From NCBI RefSeq assembly GCF_002902945.1, contig NZ_CP026101.1, positions 3,472,001 to 3,536,000 of the forward strand: a stretch of DNA of 64,000 nt, given 5' to 3'. Shown here piece by piece: positions 34,691 through 44,014 of the stretch; positions within the stretch are counted from its first letter, which is position 1, and every line of letters starts with the position of its first letter. The translations under genes were made by a program, and so were the position numbers. The notes beneath the pieces were generated by a model, which ran no database searches, had not been told where the DNA came from, and saw nothing but the letters and a program-made list of their open reading frames with translations. Source of the DNA: Paraburkholderia caribensis. Lineage in GTDB: Bacteria; Pseudomonadota; Gammaproteobacteria; Burkholderiales; Burkholderiaceae.

Positions 34691-35425
34691 TCAGCTAGTT
34701 TCAGCAGAAGCCCATGCCTGCTCCCGCAAACGAGTCCTAAGCCTTGCAACAGCTTGCGAATGCAACTGACAAACCCGCGATTCGCTGACTTCCATCACCG
34801 CGCCGATCTCGCGCAAATTCAACCCACGCTCATAATACAGCGACATCAAGAGCTTCTCCCGCTCGGGCAACCGGTCAATCGCCTCGACCAGAGCGCCACG
34901 CAAAGACTCATCGAGCAATGCCGACAACGGATCGGAATGATCAACGCAGTACCGGTCAAGAAACGGCTCATCATCGGCCGAACGATCAAAGTCTTCGTAA
35001 TAGATCAGCTGACTGCCGTGCAGATCCTGCAACATCGACTGATACTCATCGAGCGGCATCTTCAGATGCTCAGCAATCTCGGTCTCGCTCGCCGAGCGCC
35101 CGAGCGACTGCTCAACCTGATGCACAGCCGACTCCACCTCGCGCGACGTGCGCCGCAAACTCCGCGGCAACCAGTCATTACTGCGCAACTCGTCGAGCAT
35201 CGCGCCGCGAATCCGCTGGCTCGCGTATGTCTCGAACTGCGCGCCCTGGTCTTCCTTGTAGCGGCTCGCCGCATCCAGCAGACCAATCATGCCCGCCTGA
35301 ATCAGATCGTCGAGATCCACGCTCGCCGGCATCTTCGCCACGAGCTGCAAGCCGAGACGGCGCACCAGCGGTGCGTACTTCGTCAGAACCTCGGCTTGCG
35401 AGATTTTTCCTTGAGCGTTGTACAT
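34691..35425 (-). CDS. fliA: FliA, sigma28 (RpoF) of RNA polymerase
   Basis: Directs transcription of late flagellar genes. The 244-residue product shows region 2 (YAPLVRRLGLQLVAKMPASVDLDDLIQAGMIGLLDAASRY, then FETYASQRIRGAMLDELRSNDWLPRSLRR). It also has region 3 with GRSASETEIAEHLKM and region 4 with the helix-turn-helix LNLREIGAVMEVSESRVCQLHSQAV. It follows flhG after 22 bp. Its predicted targets in this window carry TAAA-N15-GCCGATAA-like sites. The 3' end is G+T-rich on the coding strand, beside element D. Confidence 0.97.
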   Translation of the reverse strand: MYNAQGKISQAEVLTKYAPLVRRLGLQLVAKMPASVDLDDLIQAGMIGLLDAASRYKEDQGAQFETYASQRIRGAMLDELRSNDWLPRSLRRTSREVESAVHQVEQSLGRSASETEIAEHLKMPLDEYQSMLQDLHGSQLIYYEDFDRSADDEPFLDRYCVDHSDPLSALLDESLRGALVEAIDRLPEREKLLMSLYYERGLNLREIGAVMEVSESRVCQLHSQAVARLRTRLREQAWASAETS

Positions 35426-35447
35426 CGTGCTCCCCTTGTCCTTGCCT

Positions 35448-36317
35448 TCACGCGTGCTGCGCTGACGGTTGATCGGCGTATTGCGCCGTTGTTACGGTCG
35501 TCGGCGGCACGCCATGCGTCCGTGACGAAATCGCTGGCCGCATCGGCCAGTACTGCAGTTCGGCTGCGATATGACGGAAATCGCGCGCAGCAGGTGCCGA
35601 TGGGAACGCATCGACGACACAACGCGACAACTCCATGGCCCGCGCCATCAAAGGATCGGCCGCCACGCAGCCAGCATCTTCAAGCGACACAGCGAGATAA
35701 CGCCCCGCCACGCCCGCCAGGTTCTCAAACGCAGTGTGTGCATCGGCCACGCTCTGCACGTGATTCACGAGCACGCGGAACTGTGCGATCGCGTGCGCAA
35801 AATGCAGACGCTTCATGCATGCATACGCATCGGTGATCGCCTGCGCCGCGACACGCGTCACCACCATCACGTCGTGCGACTGCATCGCGAGCGCCGACAG
35901 CGAGCCTTCGCGGTCCACCTGCGCGTCGATCAGCACCACGTCCGCCGGTCCGCTCAGCACCACGCCCATCTGTTCGCGCGTGCAGCTCTCGCGATTGCCG
36001 CGCGACGCGTTGAGCACCGCGAAGCCCAGCGCGTGCCGTCCAGCCGCCTCGTCGAGCGTCATCTCGCCGCGCATCACGGCAGCGACATTGCCCGCGCCGC
36101 GCACGCCGCCCAGCATCGTGCTCACCGAACGCGCGCCGAGACTTTCGTCGATGACGAGCACATCCTTGCCCTGCTCGGCGAGCGCAGCGGCGAGATTCAC
36201 CACCGTCGTCGTCACGCCTACGCCGTGCGAGCCGCCTGCGACCGCTATGACCCGCGAGCCGGAGCGCGCAAGCAGACGCCGCAGTCCTTCAGCCTGGTCC
36301 AGCACGAACTTATCCAA
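35448..36317 (-). CDS. flhG: FlhG (FleN/YlxH), MinD-like flagellar number regulator with altered P-loop
   Basis: MinD-family ATPase that works with FlhF to set flagellar number and place. The 289-residue product has the expected order: P-loop region AGGSHGVGVTTTVVNLAAAL, DVLVIDESLG, and a Walker B-like VVLIDAQVD. Oddly the canonical KGGVGKT is GSHGVGVT here: both the signature Lys and the P-loop Lys are missing, which would normally impair ATP hydrolysis or dimerisation. The DNA reads clearly through this part, with no frameshift. It overlaps flhF by eight bases and precedes fliA. Confidence 0.9.
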   Translation of the reverse strand: MDKFVLDQAEGLRRLLARSGSRVIAVAGGSHGVGVTTTVVNLAAALAEQGKDVLVIDESLGARSVSTMLGGVRGAGNVAAVMRGEMTLDEAAGRHALGFAVLNASRGNRESCTREQMGVVLSGPADVVLIDAQVDREGSLSALAMQSHDVMVVTRVAAQAITDAYACMKRLHFAHAIAQFRVLVNHVQSVADAHTAFENLAGVAGRYLAVSLEDAGCVAADPLMARAMELSRCVVDAFPSAPAARDFRHIAAELQYWPMRPAISSRTHGVPPTTVTTAQYADQPSAQHA

Positions 36318-38151
36318 AGCGAACCTCGTGCAGATCGGCGGTCGAGCGGGCCGACAGGGCCGACAGCAACGCCGGCACGTCCTCGTCCTGTGGGACGAAC
36401 GGCGAGTTCTCGCGCGGAATGCAGAAGGCGCTCTTGATCAGGAATTTCTTCGTCGCGACGTACAGGTTCTCCGGCACCTTCTGTCCCGTCGACACGTAGT
36501 GCACGGGCAGCTTGTAGCGAATCACCGTATCGAGCACGCTGCCCAGGTTGGTCGCTTCGTCGAGCTTGGTCAGGATGCAGCCGGCGAGCGGCTGTTGGTC
36601 CGGTGCGTTCTGGTACGCCTGCACGACTTCGTTCAGCGTGTCGCCGTGACTCGTCGCGTTCAGCAGCAGCAGGCGCTGCACGGGCTGACCCGCGCGGCAC
36701 AGCATCGAGATCTGATCCGAAACCAGACGATCGCGCTGGCTCATGCCGATCGTGTCGATCAGCACGATATGTTTGTTGCGCAGCTCGGAGAGTGCGAGCT
36801 GCAGGTCGGCGCTGTCTTTCACGGCATGCACCGACACGCCCAGAATCTTGCCGAAGATACGCAGTTGTTCGTGACCGCCGATCCGGTAGCTGTCGGTGGT
36901 GAGCAGCGCGACCTTGCTGGCGCCGAAGCGCATCACGCAGCGCGCGGCGAGCTTGGCCGTGGTCGTGGTCTTGCCGACGCCCGTCGGGCCCATCAGCGCG
37001 AACACGCCGCCGCGCTCCATCAGCGCGTCTTCGTTTTCCATCACGGGCACGTTCGATTCGAGCACCGTCTTGACCCACTCCATGCCCTCGTCCATGCCTT
37101 CGACTTCGGGCAGGTTGTCGATCACCATCTTTACGAGCTGCGCCGAGAAGCCGGCCGCGAACAGGTGCCGCGTCAATGCGGCATGCGTCGGGCTGCGGCG
37201 CTGGCGGTCGGCCCACACGAGACCGGCGAACTGTTCTTCCATCATGCCGCGCATGGAGGTCAGTTCCTGCATCACGGTCTCGTTGACAATCTGCTCGATG
37301 CGCGACTTGATCGATTCCGTCAGCGCGGCGGCCTGCTTCGGCGTCATGTCGGCGGCGGCTGCGTTCTTGCGCGGGTCGCGCGACATGTTGATGTCGCCTG
37401 CGCCCTCCGCCGTCGTCGGAATCACGTTGTTTTTCTGCGTGGCGCGGCGCGCGGCGAGTTGTGCGGCTTCGCGGGCCCAGTCGGGCTTCGCTTCTTCCTG
37501 GACGGCATCGACGGGCGTACCCAGGCCGCGCGCCATGGCGGCGGCGGGCGTCATCGTCGGATTGGCCGCGTGGACCACGTCCTTCGACGCGATGCGGCGC
37601 GCGTGATCGATCAGCCAGGGGTTCGTTTCGGCCATCGTGCGGTGACGGGCCGATGTTTCCGGCATGGCTGCCGCTGCGGGTTTCGCCGATGCGGCGGGCA
37701 TTTCGCTGCGCAGGTCGACACGCACGTCGTCCGTTGGGCGCGCGGGGTTCGGCTGGCTTTCGGCTGCCGCGTTTTCGGCGGATGCCGTTTGCGGCTCGGT
37801 CTTCTCTTCGCTTGAGGCGGGCATGCGTTCCGTGCCTGCCTCGGGGCTCGCGCCGAATACCGACGAGAACACGTCGGGCATTCCGCTCGCATACGGGTTG
37901 TTGACGGGCATCGAGGGGAGCATCGGTCGTGCGCCGGCGGGCGTCGCGGTCGGGCCTGTGCCCTGGCTGGCGGCGCCTTCCTGGCTGCGCGGCGTGATCG
38001 CGCTCAGGTCGCGGTCGGCGACGGCGACGATTTCGACGCTGCCATCTTCGTTGGTGCGGTTCGACAGCACGACTGCATCGGAGCCCAATGCCTCGCGGAC
38101 GAGACGCAGCGCGTCACGACTCGTTGCACCGACAAATTTGCGAATGTTCAA
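36310..38151 (-). CDS. flhF: FlhF, SRP-type GTPase for flagellar placement
   Basis: Polar-targeting GTPase related to Ffh/FtsY. The N-terminal B domain (MNIRKFVGATSRDALRLVREALGSDAVVLSNR) is followed by a long disordered Pro/Ala/Glu-rich region, an N domain and the G domain. GTP motifs are GPTGVGKTTTTAKLA (G1), DSYRIGGHEQL, DTIGMSQRD (G3) and TKLDEA (G4). At 613 residues it is longer than most FlhF because of the linker. Repeat element E separates it from flhA, and a promoter-like motif lies 48-74 bases upstream. Confidence 0.95.
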   Translation of the reverse strand: MNIRKFVGATSRDALRLVREALGSDAVVLSNRTNEDGSVEIVAVADRDLSAITPRSQEGAASQGTGPTATPAGARPMLPSMPVNNPYASGMPDVFSSVFGASPEAGTERMPASSEEKTEPQTASAENAAAESQPNPARPTDDVRVDLRSEMPAASAKPAAAAMPETSARHRTMAETNPWLIDHARRIASKDVVHAANPTMTPAAAMARGLGTPVDAVQEEAKPDWAREAAQLAARRATQKNNVIPTTAEGAGDINMSRDPRKNAAAADMTPKQAAALTESIKSRIEQIVNETVMQELTSMRGMMEEQFAGLVWADRQRRSPTHAALTRHLFAAGFSAQLVKMVIDNLPEVEGMDEGMEWVKTVLESNVPVMENEDALMERGGVFALMGPTGVGKTTTTAKLAARCVMRFGASKVALLTTDSYRIGGHEQLRIFGKILGVSVHAVKDSADLQLALSELRNKHIVLIDTIGMSQRDRLVSDQISMLCRAGQPVQRLLLLNATSHGDTLNEVVQAYQNAPDQQPLAGCILTKLDEATNLGSVLDTVIRYKLPVHYVSTGQKVPENLYVATKKFLIKSAFCIPRENSPFVPQDEDVPALLSALSARSTADLHEVRFG

Positions 38152-38198
38152 GCTGATCTCCGATGAGCTGCCCGGTCCGGTGACATACCGTTTCCCGA

Positions 38199-38225
38199 TG
38201 AGATGAATTATTGCGGTAGACGTCT
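38199..38225 (-). promoter_or_regulatory. Promoter-like motif before flhF, shared with flhB
   Basis: Minus strand: GACGTCT, four bases, GCAATAATTC, ending TCTCA. The flhB upstream region has GACGTCTGCAGGAATAATCG..TCTCA; about 20 of 26 positions agree. AATAAT may serve as a -10 element and GACGTC as a binding or upstream element. It suggests that flhF has its own promoter, which would matter because element E lies between flhA and flhF. Confidence 0.5.
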
Positions 38226-38348
38226 ATTGGCCATCGGGCAATAAAGACGGTGAAACGCTGGCAATTCGGGCGATGGAATGTTTTTGCGGGTTCCCCGCAA
38301 GGGGCTCGGGTTTGTGACTTTGCGGGATGGGATGTGGGTTTTTTGTGT

Positions 38349-38389
38349 GGTTTTGGTTTTGGTTTTGGTTTTGGTTTTGGTTTTGGTTT
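38349..38389. repeat. (GGTTTT)n microsatellite beside element E
   Basis: Almost seven tandem GGTTTT hexamers followed by TTGTCTGCGACGC. Related, less regular CCAAAAACC tracts lie on the other side of element E (39145-39167) and beside copies C and F, so the tract appears to be part of, or a preferred neighbour of, the element. Confidence 0.9.
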
Positions 38390-38420
38390 GTCTGCGACGC
38401 CGGGCGGTTTGCCGGGGTTT

Positions 38421-39082
38421 GCGCTGGCATCCGCTTTACGTTAGCTCGCTTCACGCGTCGCCCCTGTGCGGGGCGGCACCTACTTTTCTTTGCCGCCGCA
38501 AAGAAAAGTAGGCAAAAGAAAGCGGCTCACACCGCCAATTCTTGACGTTTGCCCACGGGCCCCCAACGTCCCCACACTTCGCACCGCAACGCCCTGGTTC
38601 GTGTGCGTTGCCAACGCTTCGAATGAGCGCCTCACCCACTTCAAACACCCGTACTTTGGCCAGCGTCAGCGAATGGTATGTGCCGCCCAGGTGGCAAACT
38701 GTGTGTAGGTTGTCGCGTCGTATGGCTTGGCGCTCTTACAGGGTGGGACGCATGCGCTATCGGTCTGGAGTGGTGCGCGTATGGCGCGAAAGCCGACACA
38801 CAGTTTGCCACCTGGGCGGCGGTAGACTGTCTGGCGCGGCGTGCTGAAAAGCGGGGGCGTGAAGCGGGTGAGGCGCATCGCAAGAGCGTTGGCAACGAAC
38901 GTGGGTCACGTGGTTGCCGTGTGAAGCGTAAGAACCTTTGGGGGCCCTCAGGCAAGAATTAGCGCTGGCGGTTTGAGCCGCTTTCTTTTGCCTACTTTTC
39001 TTTGCGGCGGCAAAGAAAAGTAGGTGCCGCCCCGCACAGGGGCGACGCTTGAAGCGAGCTAACGTAACGCGGATGCCAGCGC
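38421..39082 (+). repeat. Nested inverted-repeat element, copy E
   Basis: 662 bp between flhA and flhF. Ends GCGCTGGCATCCGC, GC hairpin, 34-base palindrome and an inner pair between 38682 and 38820. Outside both ends lie matching flanks (GTCTGCGACGC..GGTTTGC on the left, its complement on the right) leading to GGTTTT or CCAAAAA tracts; counting these the unit is about 38345-39165. A further partial end module (GCGGATGCCAGCGC) lies at 39099-39112. Confidence 0.92.
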
Positions 39083-39167
39083 AAGCAAAAGCAAAACGCG
39101 GATGCCAGCGCAAACGCCAGCAAACCACCCAGCGTCGCAGACAAACCAAAAACCAAAAACCAAACCC

Positions 39168-41264
39168 TTACGTCCCAACCACATTAACAACCCTAACATG
39201 CCGGGTATCCGGCACTTCCGCATAAGAAAGCACCTTCAACTGCGGCAAGCTACGCCGCAAAAACCTGGCCAACATCGCCCGCAGCGAATGCTGCACAAGC
39301 ATAACCGGCGACAGCCCCATATTCTGCTGCCGCGTCATCGCCTTCTGCGTTTCCATCAACAGCGTATTCGCGAGGCCCGGCTCAAGACCCGGATTCGCCC
39401 CCGTCGCAAGCGCCTGCGTCAACAGCCGCTCCAGATGCGCATCAAGCCCCATCACCTGAATATCGCCATTGCCAGGGAACCACTGCTGCGTGATCGCGCG
39501 CCCAAGCGATAGCCGCACAGCCGCGGTGAGATCATGCGGATCGGTAATCTTGGACCCATGCTCCGACAGCGCTTCGAGAATCGTCCGCATATCCCGGATC
39601 GGCACACCCTCTTCAAGCAGGTTCTGCAGCACCTTCTGCAACGTGGCAACCGGCAACATCTTCGGCACCACATCGTCGACCAGCGGCGCGGCATCCTTCT
39701 GCATCCGCTCGATCAGCGCCTGCACTTCCTGGCGGCCGAGCAACTCCGCCGCGTGCGTGACGACAAGGTGATTCAGGTGCGTCGCGACGACCGTGCTCGA
39801 GTCCACCACCGTGTAGCCGTACACCTGCGCCTGTTCACGCAAATTCGTATCGATCCAGATCGCCGGCAGGCCAAACGCAGGATCAGTAGTCGGCGTGCCC
39901 GGCAACGCGGCCGTCACCTGCCCAGGATTGATCGCCAGCCATTGCCCCGGATAAGCCTCGCCGACGCCCACTTCCACGCCCTTCAGCGCAATCCGGTAAC
40001 CGTTCGGCCGCAACTCCAGATTGTCGCGAATATGAATGACCGGCGGCAAAAAGCCGATTTCCTGCGCGAACTTCTTGCGGATATTCTTGATGCGCTTGAG
40101 CAACTCGCCATCCGAGTTCTTGTCGACAAGCGGAATCAGCCGATAACCCACTTCAAGCCCCAGCGCGTCGATCATCGTCACGTCGTCCCAGCTGGCTTCC
40201 GCGCCATCCGCCGGCGTGAGCGCCTGCGGCGCAACTTCGGCGAGGGCCGTCGAGGTCTTGCTCTGCGCCGCGCGCTTCTTCATCGTGCGGGCAAGCTGGA
40301 TCGCGCCGCCACCCAGCAGCAGAAACGCGAAGTGCGGCATGCCAGGGATCAAACCCATCAGCACGAGAATCGCGCCCGTGATCATCAGCACGCGCGGGTT
40401 CGTGAAGAGCTGGCCCGTCAGCTGCGTGCCGATGTCTTCGTCGGTCGCCACGCGCGACACGATCACGCCCGCTGCCGTCGAAATCACCAGCGACGGAATC
40501 TGCGCGACCAGACCGTCACCGATGGTCAGCAGCGTGTAGGTCTTGCCCGCGTCGGCGAAGTCCATGCCGTGCTGCACGACGCCGACGATCAGCCCGCCGA
40601 TGATGTTGATCACCATGATCAGCAGACCGGCAATCGCGTCGCCGCGCACGAACTTGCTCGCGCCGTCCATCGAGCCGTAGAACTCGGCTTCCTGCCCGAC
40701 TTCCAGACGGCGCTTGCGGGCCTGGTCCTCGTTGATCATGCCGGCGTTCAGGTCGGCGTCGATCGACATCTGCTTGCCGGGCATCGCGTCCAGCGTGAAG
40801 CGCGCGGACACTTCCGCGATACGCCCCGCGCCCTTCGTGATCACCATGAAGTTGATCACCATCAGGATCACGAACACGACGATACCGACCGCGAAGTTGC
40901 CCCCCACGAGGAAGTGGCCGAACGCCTCGATCACCGCGCCTGCCGCGCCCGGGCCGGTGTGGCCTTCGAGCAGCACGATACGCGTCGATGCGACGTTCAG
41001 CGACAGCCGCAGCAGCGTCGAGAACAGCAGGACGCTCGGGAAGGCAGCGAAATCGAGCGGCTTCATGGTGTACATGCTGACGAGCAGCACCATGATCGAC
41101 AGCGCGATGTTGAATGTGAACAGCAGATCCAGCAGGAACGGCGGCAACGGCAGGATCATCATGCCGAGGATCATGCAGATCAGCAGCGGGCCCGCCAGCG
41201 CCCGCAAGTTCGTGCCGCTCAGCGCGTCCGGCCGTCGTGAAAGGAAACCCGCGCGCGCGTTCAT
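39168..41264 (-). CDS. flhA: FlhA, export-gate membrane protein
   Basis: Proton-driven core of the export gate and docking platform. The 698-residue product has eight N-terminal membrane helices (for example LLICMILGMMILPLPPFLLDLLFTFNIALSIMVLL), the FHIPEP signature region (GAGRIAEVSARFTLDAMPGKQMSIDADLNAG) and a large cytoplasmic domain ending in VLSYAEVPDTRHVRVVNVVGT. The ATG overlaps the flhB stop. The last 150 bases are G+T-rich on the coding strand, followed by a nearly pure G/T spacer and element E. Confidence 0.98.
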   Translation of the reverse strand: MNARAGFLSRRPDALSGTNLRALAGPLLICMILGMMILPLPPFLLDLLFTFNIALSIMVLLVSMYTMKPLDFAAFPSVLLFSTLLRLSLNVASTRIVLLEGHTGPGAAGAVIEAFGHFLVGGNFAVGIVVFVILMVINFMVITKGAGRIAEVSARFTLDAMPGKQMSIDADLNAGMINEDQARKRRLEVGQEAEFYGSMDGASKFVRGDAIAGLLIMVINIIGGLIVGVVQHGMDFADAGKTYTLLTIGDGLVAQIPSLVISTAAGVIVSRVATDEDIGTQLTGQLFTNPRVLMITGAILVLMGLIPGMPHFAFLLLGGGAIQLARTMKKRAAQSKTSTALAEVAPQALTPADGAEASWDDVTMIDALGLEVGYRLIPLVDKNSDGELLKRIKNIRKKFAQEIGFLPPVIHIRDNLELRPNGYRIALKGVEVGVGEAYPGQWLAINPGQVTAALPGTPTTDPAFGLPAIWIDTNLREQAQVYGYTVVDSSTVVATHLNHLVVTHAAELLGRQEVQALIERMQKDAAPLVDDVVPKMLPVATLQKVLQNLLEEGVPIRDMRTILEALSEHGSKITDPHDLTAAVRLSLGRAITQQWFPGNGDIQVMGLDAHLERLLTQALATGANPGLEPGLANTLLMETQKAMTRQQNMGLSPVMLVQHSLRAMLARFLRRSLPQLKVLSYAEVPDTRHVRVVNVVGT

Positions 41265-42496
41265 GCTGATACTCCATTACTTTGATTGTCGCCGCCGAGC
41301 GCATCGGCAGCTTCCTGGTCGGCGTCGTCGTCCCGCACGCCGCCCTTGTCCAGTTCCGCCGGCACTTCAAGATCCTTCGGTGCAACAGGCGCGACGCCGC
41401 CGTCTTCCTTGAAGCGGCGCAGTTGATAGACCCACGCCAGCACTTCCGCCACAGCGCCGTACAGCGCGCCCGGAATCTCGCGATTCAGTTCGACGTTGTG
41501 ATACAGCGCACGTGCGAGCGGCGGCGCTTCGAGCAGCGGCACGTTGTTCTCGACAGCCAGTTCGCGGATGCGCGCGGCCACCAGGTTCACGCCCTTCGCC
41601 ACCACCTTCGGCGCGCCCATTTCGCCGTCCGTGTATTGCAGCGCGACCGCGAAGTGCGTCGGGTTGGTCACGACGACATCCGCCTTCGGCACGTTCGCCA
41701 TCATCCGGCGCCGCGCCATCGCACGCTGCTGCGTACGCAAGCGCGCCTTCACGTGCGGATCGCCTTCGCTTTCGCGGTGCTCGCGCTTCACTTCTTCCTT
41801 CGTCATGCGCAGCTTCTTGTGAAAGCTCCACAGTTGATACGGCACGTCGAGCGCGGCGATCACGAACATGCCCGCGACCGTCATCGCGCAGCACACGGCA
41901 ACCAGATGCCCGGCATTCGACAGCGCGATGTGGAGCGGCTGCGTCGCCAGCGCGAGCATGTCGTCGCGCCGGTGCCAGATCGCCGTCGCGGCGATCACCC
42001 CGACCACGAGGATCTTCGCCATCGACATGCCGAGCTGGATCACGCCGTTGATCGAAAAGACGCGGCCAAGGCCCGTGACCGGGTTCAGCCGCTCGAAATT
42101 CGGCGCCAGCGATTTGGTCGACAGCAGCCAGCCGCCGAGCGCCATCGGCGCGAGCAGCGCCGCGAGGCCCGTCAGCACGAGCAGCGGCAGCAGCGCGAAG
42201 CCGCCCTCGCGCGCCACCGTGCCAGCACTCGCCAGCGCGCGCTTCTGGTCGAAGACCGTGTCGTGGTTGAACGTGAAGGCGGTGCGCAGCATCGTCTGCA
42301 CGTGCTCACCGATCATGTCGGACATGGCCCACGCGCCGAGAAACCCGGCCGCGACGAGCGCGAACGTTGCCAGCTCCCGCGAACGCGCAACCTGCCCCTC
42401 CTCCCGCGCCTTATCCAGGCGCCGGGGAGTGGCTGATTCGGTTTTTTCGAGGTCGCTATCCTCTGCCAATGCGCTCTCCAGCTGGTCGGGCACCAT
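41261..42496 (-). CDS. flhB: FlhB, export-gate specificity switch
   Basis: Membrane protein whose cytoplasmic domain cleaves itself at NPTH to switch from hook to filament export. Hallmarks are the basic N-terminus EDSDLEKTESATPRRLDKAREEGQVARS, four membrane helices, and VVTNPTHFAVALQYTDGEMGAPKVVAKG. Start choice: the ATG used gives MVPDQLESA before the conserved AEDSDLEK; a TTG nine codons later (42469) has a better ribosome site (GGAG, 6-base spacing) and the usual N-terminus. Promoter-like sequence lies directly upstream of the ATG. Confidence 0.96.
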   Translation of the reverse strand: MVPDQLESALAEDSDLEKTESATPRRLDKAREEGQVARSRELATFALVAAGFLGAWAMSDMIGEHVQTMLRTAFTFNHDTVFDQKRALASAGTVAREGGFALLPLLVLTGLAALLAPMALGGWLLSTKSLAPNFERLNPVTGLGRVFSINGVIQLGMSMAKILVVGVIAATAIWHRRDDMLALATQPLHIALSNAGHLVAVCCAMTVAGMFVIAALDVPYQLWSFHKKLRMTKEEVKREHRESEGDPHVKARLRTQQRAMARRRMMANVPKADVVVTNPTHFAVALQYTDGEMGAPKVVAKGVNLVAARIRELAVENNVPLLEAPPLARALYHNVELNREIPGALYGAVAEVLAWVYQLRRFKEDGGVAPVAPKDLEVPAELDKGGVRDDDADQEAADALGGDNQSNGVSA

Positions 42497-42508
42497 GCCC
42501 TTTTTCAG

Positions 42509-42535
42509 TGAGAGCGATTATTCCTGCAGACGTCG
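42509..42535 (-). promoter_or_regulatory. Promoter-like motif before flhB, shared with flhF
   Basis: Minus strand: CGACGTCTGCAGGAATAATC followed by GCTCTCA, matching the flhF upstream motif at about 20 of 26 positions. If AATAAT is the -10 element, transcription would start about 15 bases before the ATG of flhB. Confidence 0.5.
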
Positions 42536-42711
42536 AGTGGCGATTGGCGGATAAGGGCGGGGAAACCGGGGTATTTCAACCGATGGACGGCGCAAGGGCG
42601 CGCCGCCGGCTTTCCGGGCGGGCATGGCGCGACGCGGGGCGGCCCGCCGGGGAGCGGTCCGCCGCGCCGGCATCGAAATTCGGCCGGAAACCCGGCCAGC
42701 AGGCAGCGGCG

Positions 42712-43998
42712 TCAGAACGCGACAAATGGCGCCGCGCCGCCCGTCGCGCGCTTGTCGACGCCGTAGTAGACATAACGCCCGAAGAAGAACGGCAAGCCGA
42801 GGTCGAACGCGCTCAGCGAGCCGATCTGCCCCCCGAGATCGTTGAACGCGTAGTTGTTCGCGTTGCTGAGCAGCGTCTGCGCGTTCGCGATGTTGATCGT
42901 CACGGCCCCCGTCGCGCCGTTTGCGCCGACCAGGTTCACGGTGCGCTGCTGGGTCGAGCCCGGGCAATAGAACGACGCCAGGTTGCCGCCGCACAGCGCC
43001 AGCGAGTTGTCCTGGAAGAAGTAGCCGTTCGAGCCCGAATCCATGAACGTGCGGATCGTCGAACCGTTGAACGTGCTGGCGACGAGGTCGCCGGACGCAT
43101 CGGTCGTATAGGTCGTGGCGGCCGCGTTGCCGTTGTTCGACTGCGTGCCGATGCCAAATACGACCGTTCCCGTCGCCGTCGCCGCGCCGCTGGACGAAAT
43201 CGGCGCCATCTGCACGATCACACCGTTGTTGTCGACGGGGAAGTTCGGGATCGGGTTGGCCACCTGTTTCGCCGTCTCGGCCAGCGTGCGCGTGCAGTTC
43301 GTGCCGTTCGGGCATGCGTAATAGTTACTGAACTGTGCAACGTTGGCCTGCACCGAGCAGGCCGCACCGCAATCGACGGGCGCGACGCCAAGGCCCAGGA
43401 TGCCGTTTGCGCCGAGCGCACTGGCCGTGTTCTCGTTCGCGCCATTCACGCAGCCGCTCGCGGGAATGGTCGAATCGGGCATGTCGCCGATGACCTGGAT
43501 CGGGATGTTGCTTGCCACTTCGCCGCTGATCTTGACGGTCGCGGTGCGCGTCGTGCCCCACGTGAAGCCGTCCGCGAAGTGCGTGCATTCGGCGAGCTGG
43601 CCGCCTGCCGTGGCCTGCTGGACGGGCAGCGAGTTCGCGAGCGAGCCGAGTGCCGAATTGATGACGCGCAAGCCGAACGAGCCGGTGTCGAGCAGCACGT
43701 TATCGACGGTCGTGCAGTTGGTTGTGGAGTTCGGCGCGCAGACCGTCACGGAAACGGTCGGAATATTGATGATGCCCGCGACGCCCCGTCCCACGGAAAC
43801 GGCCACCGTGTTTGCCGCATTCGCGGCGATCGGCTGCTGGTTGGGGCCGCTGTTGCTGTTGTTGTTCGACGAAGACGACGACGAATCGCCGCCTCCGCCG
43901 CCGCAGCCGGCGACGAATGCCGTCATCGCGACGACGGACACGGCGAGCACGGCCTTCACGACGCTGGCGCACGCTTCGAGCTTCAACGCAAATCGCAT
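42712..43998 (-). CDS. DUF3443-family lipoprotein
   Basis: A 428-residue exported protein of unknown function. The signal sequence ends in a lipobox (FVAGC, acylated Cys32), followed by a poly-Gly/Ser/Asn linker. The body contains VSVTVCAPNSTTNC.VDNVLLDTGSFGLRVINSAL, NGILGLGVAPVDCGAAC and FMDSGSNGYFFQD, recalling the D-T/S-G pairs of aspartic-protease-like folds. That resemblance is by eye only. It is preceded after 16 bases by the DUF2844 gene, so the two form a secreted pair. Nothing links it directly to motility except position between flhB and cheZ. Confidence 0.8.
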   Translation of the reverse strand: MRFALKLEACASVVKAVLAVSVVAMTAFVAGCGGGGGDSSSSSSNNNSNSGPNQQPIAANAANTVAVSVGRGVAGIINIPTVSVTVCAPNSTTNCTTVDNVLLDTGSFGLRVINSALGSLANSLPVQQATAGGQLAECTHFADGFTWGTTRTATVKISGEVASNIPIQVIGDMPDSTIPASGCVNGANENTASALGANGILGLGVAPVDCGAACSVQANVAQFSNYYACPNGTNCTRTLAETAKQVANPIPNFPVDNNGVIVQMAPISSSGAATATGTVVFGIGTQSNNGNAAATTYTTDASGDLVASTFNGSTIRTFMDSGSNGYFFQDNSLALCGGNLASFYCPGSTQQRTVNLVGANGATGAVTINIANAQTLLSNANNYAFNDLGGQIGSLSAFDLGLPFFFGRYVYYGVDKRATGGAAPFVAF

Positions 43999-44014
43999 GA
44001 TGGATCTCCCGTCG

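Noticed and set aside
38349..38389. GGTTTT hexamer tract considered as a CRISPR or telomere-like array
   Set aside because: Units are contiguous 6-mers without spacers and occur once; it is a microsatellite next to element E.
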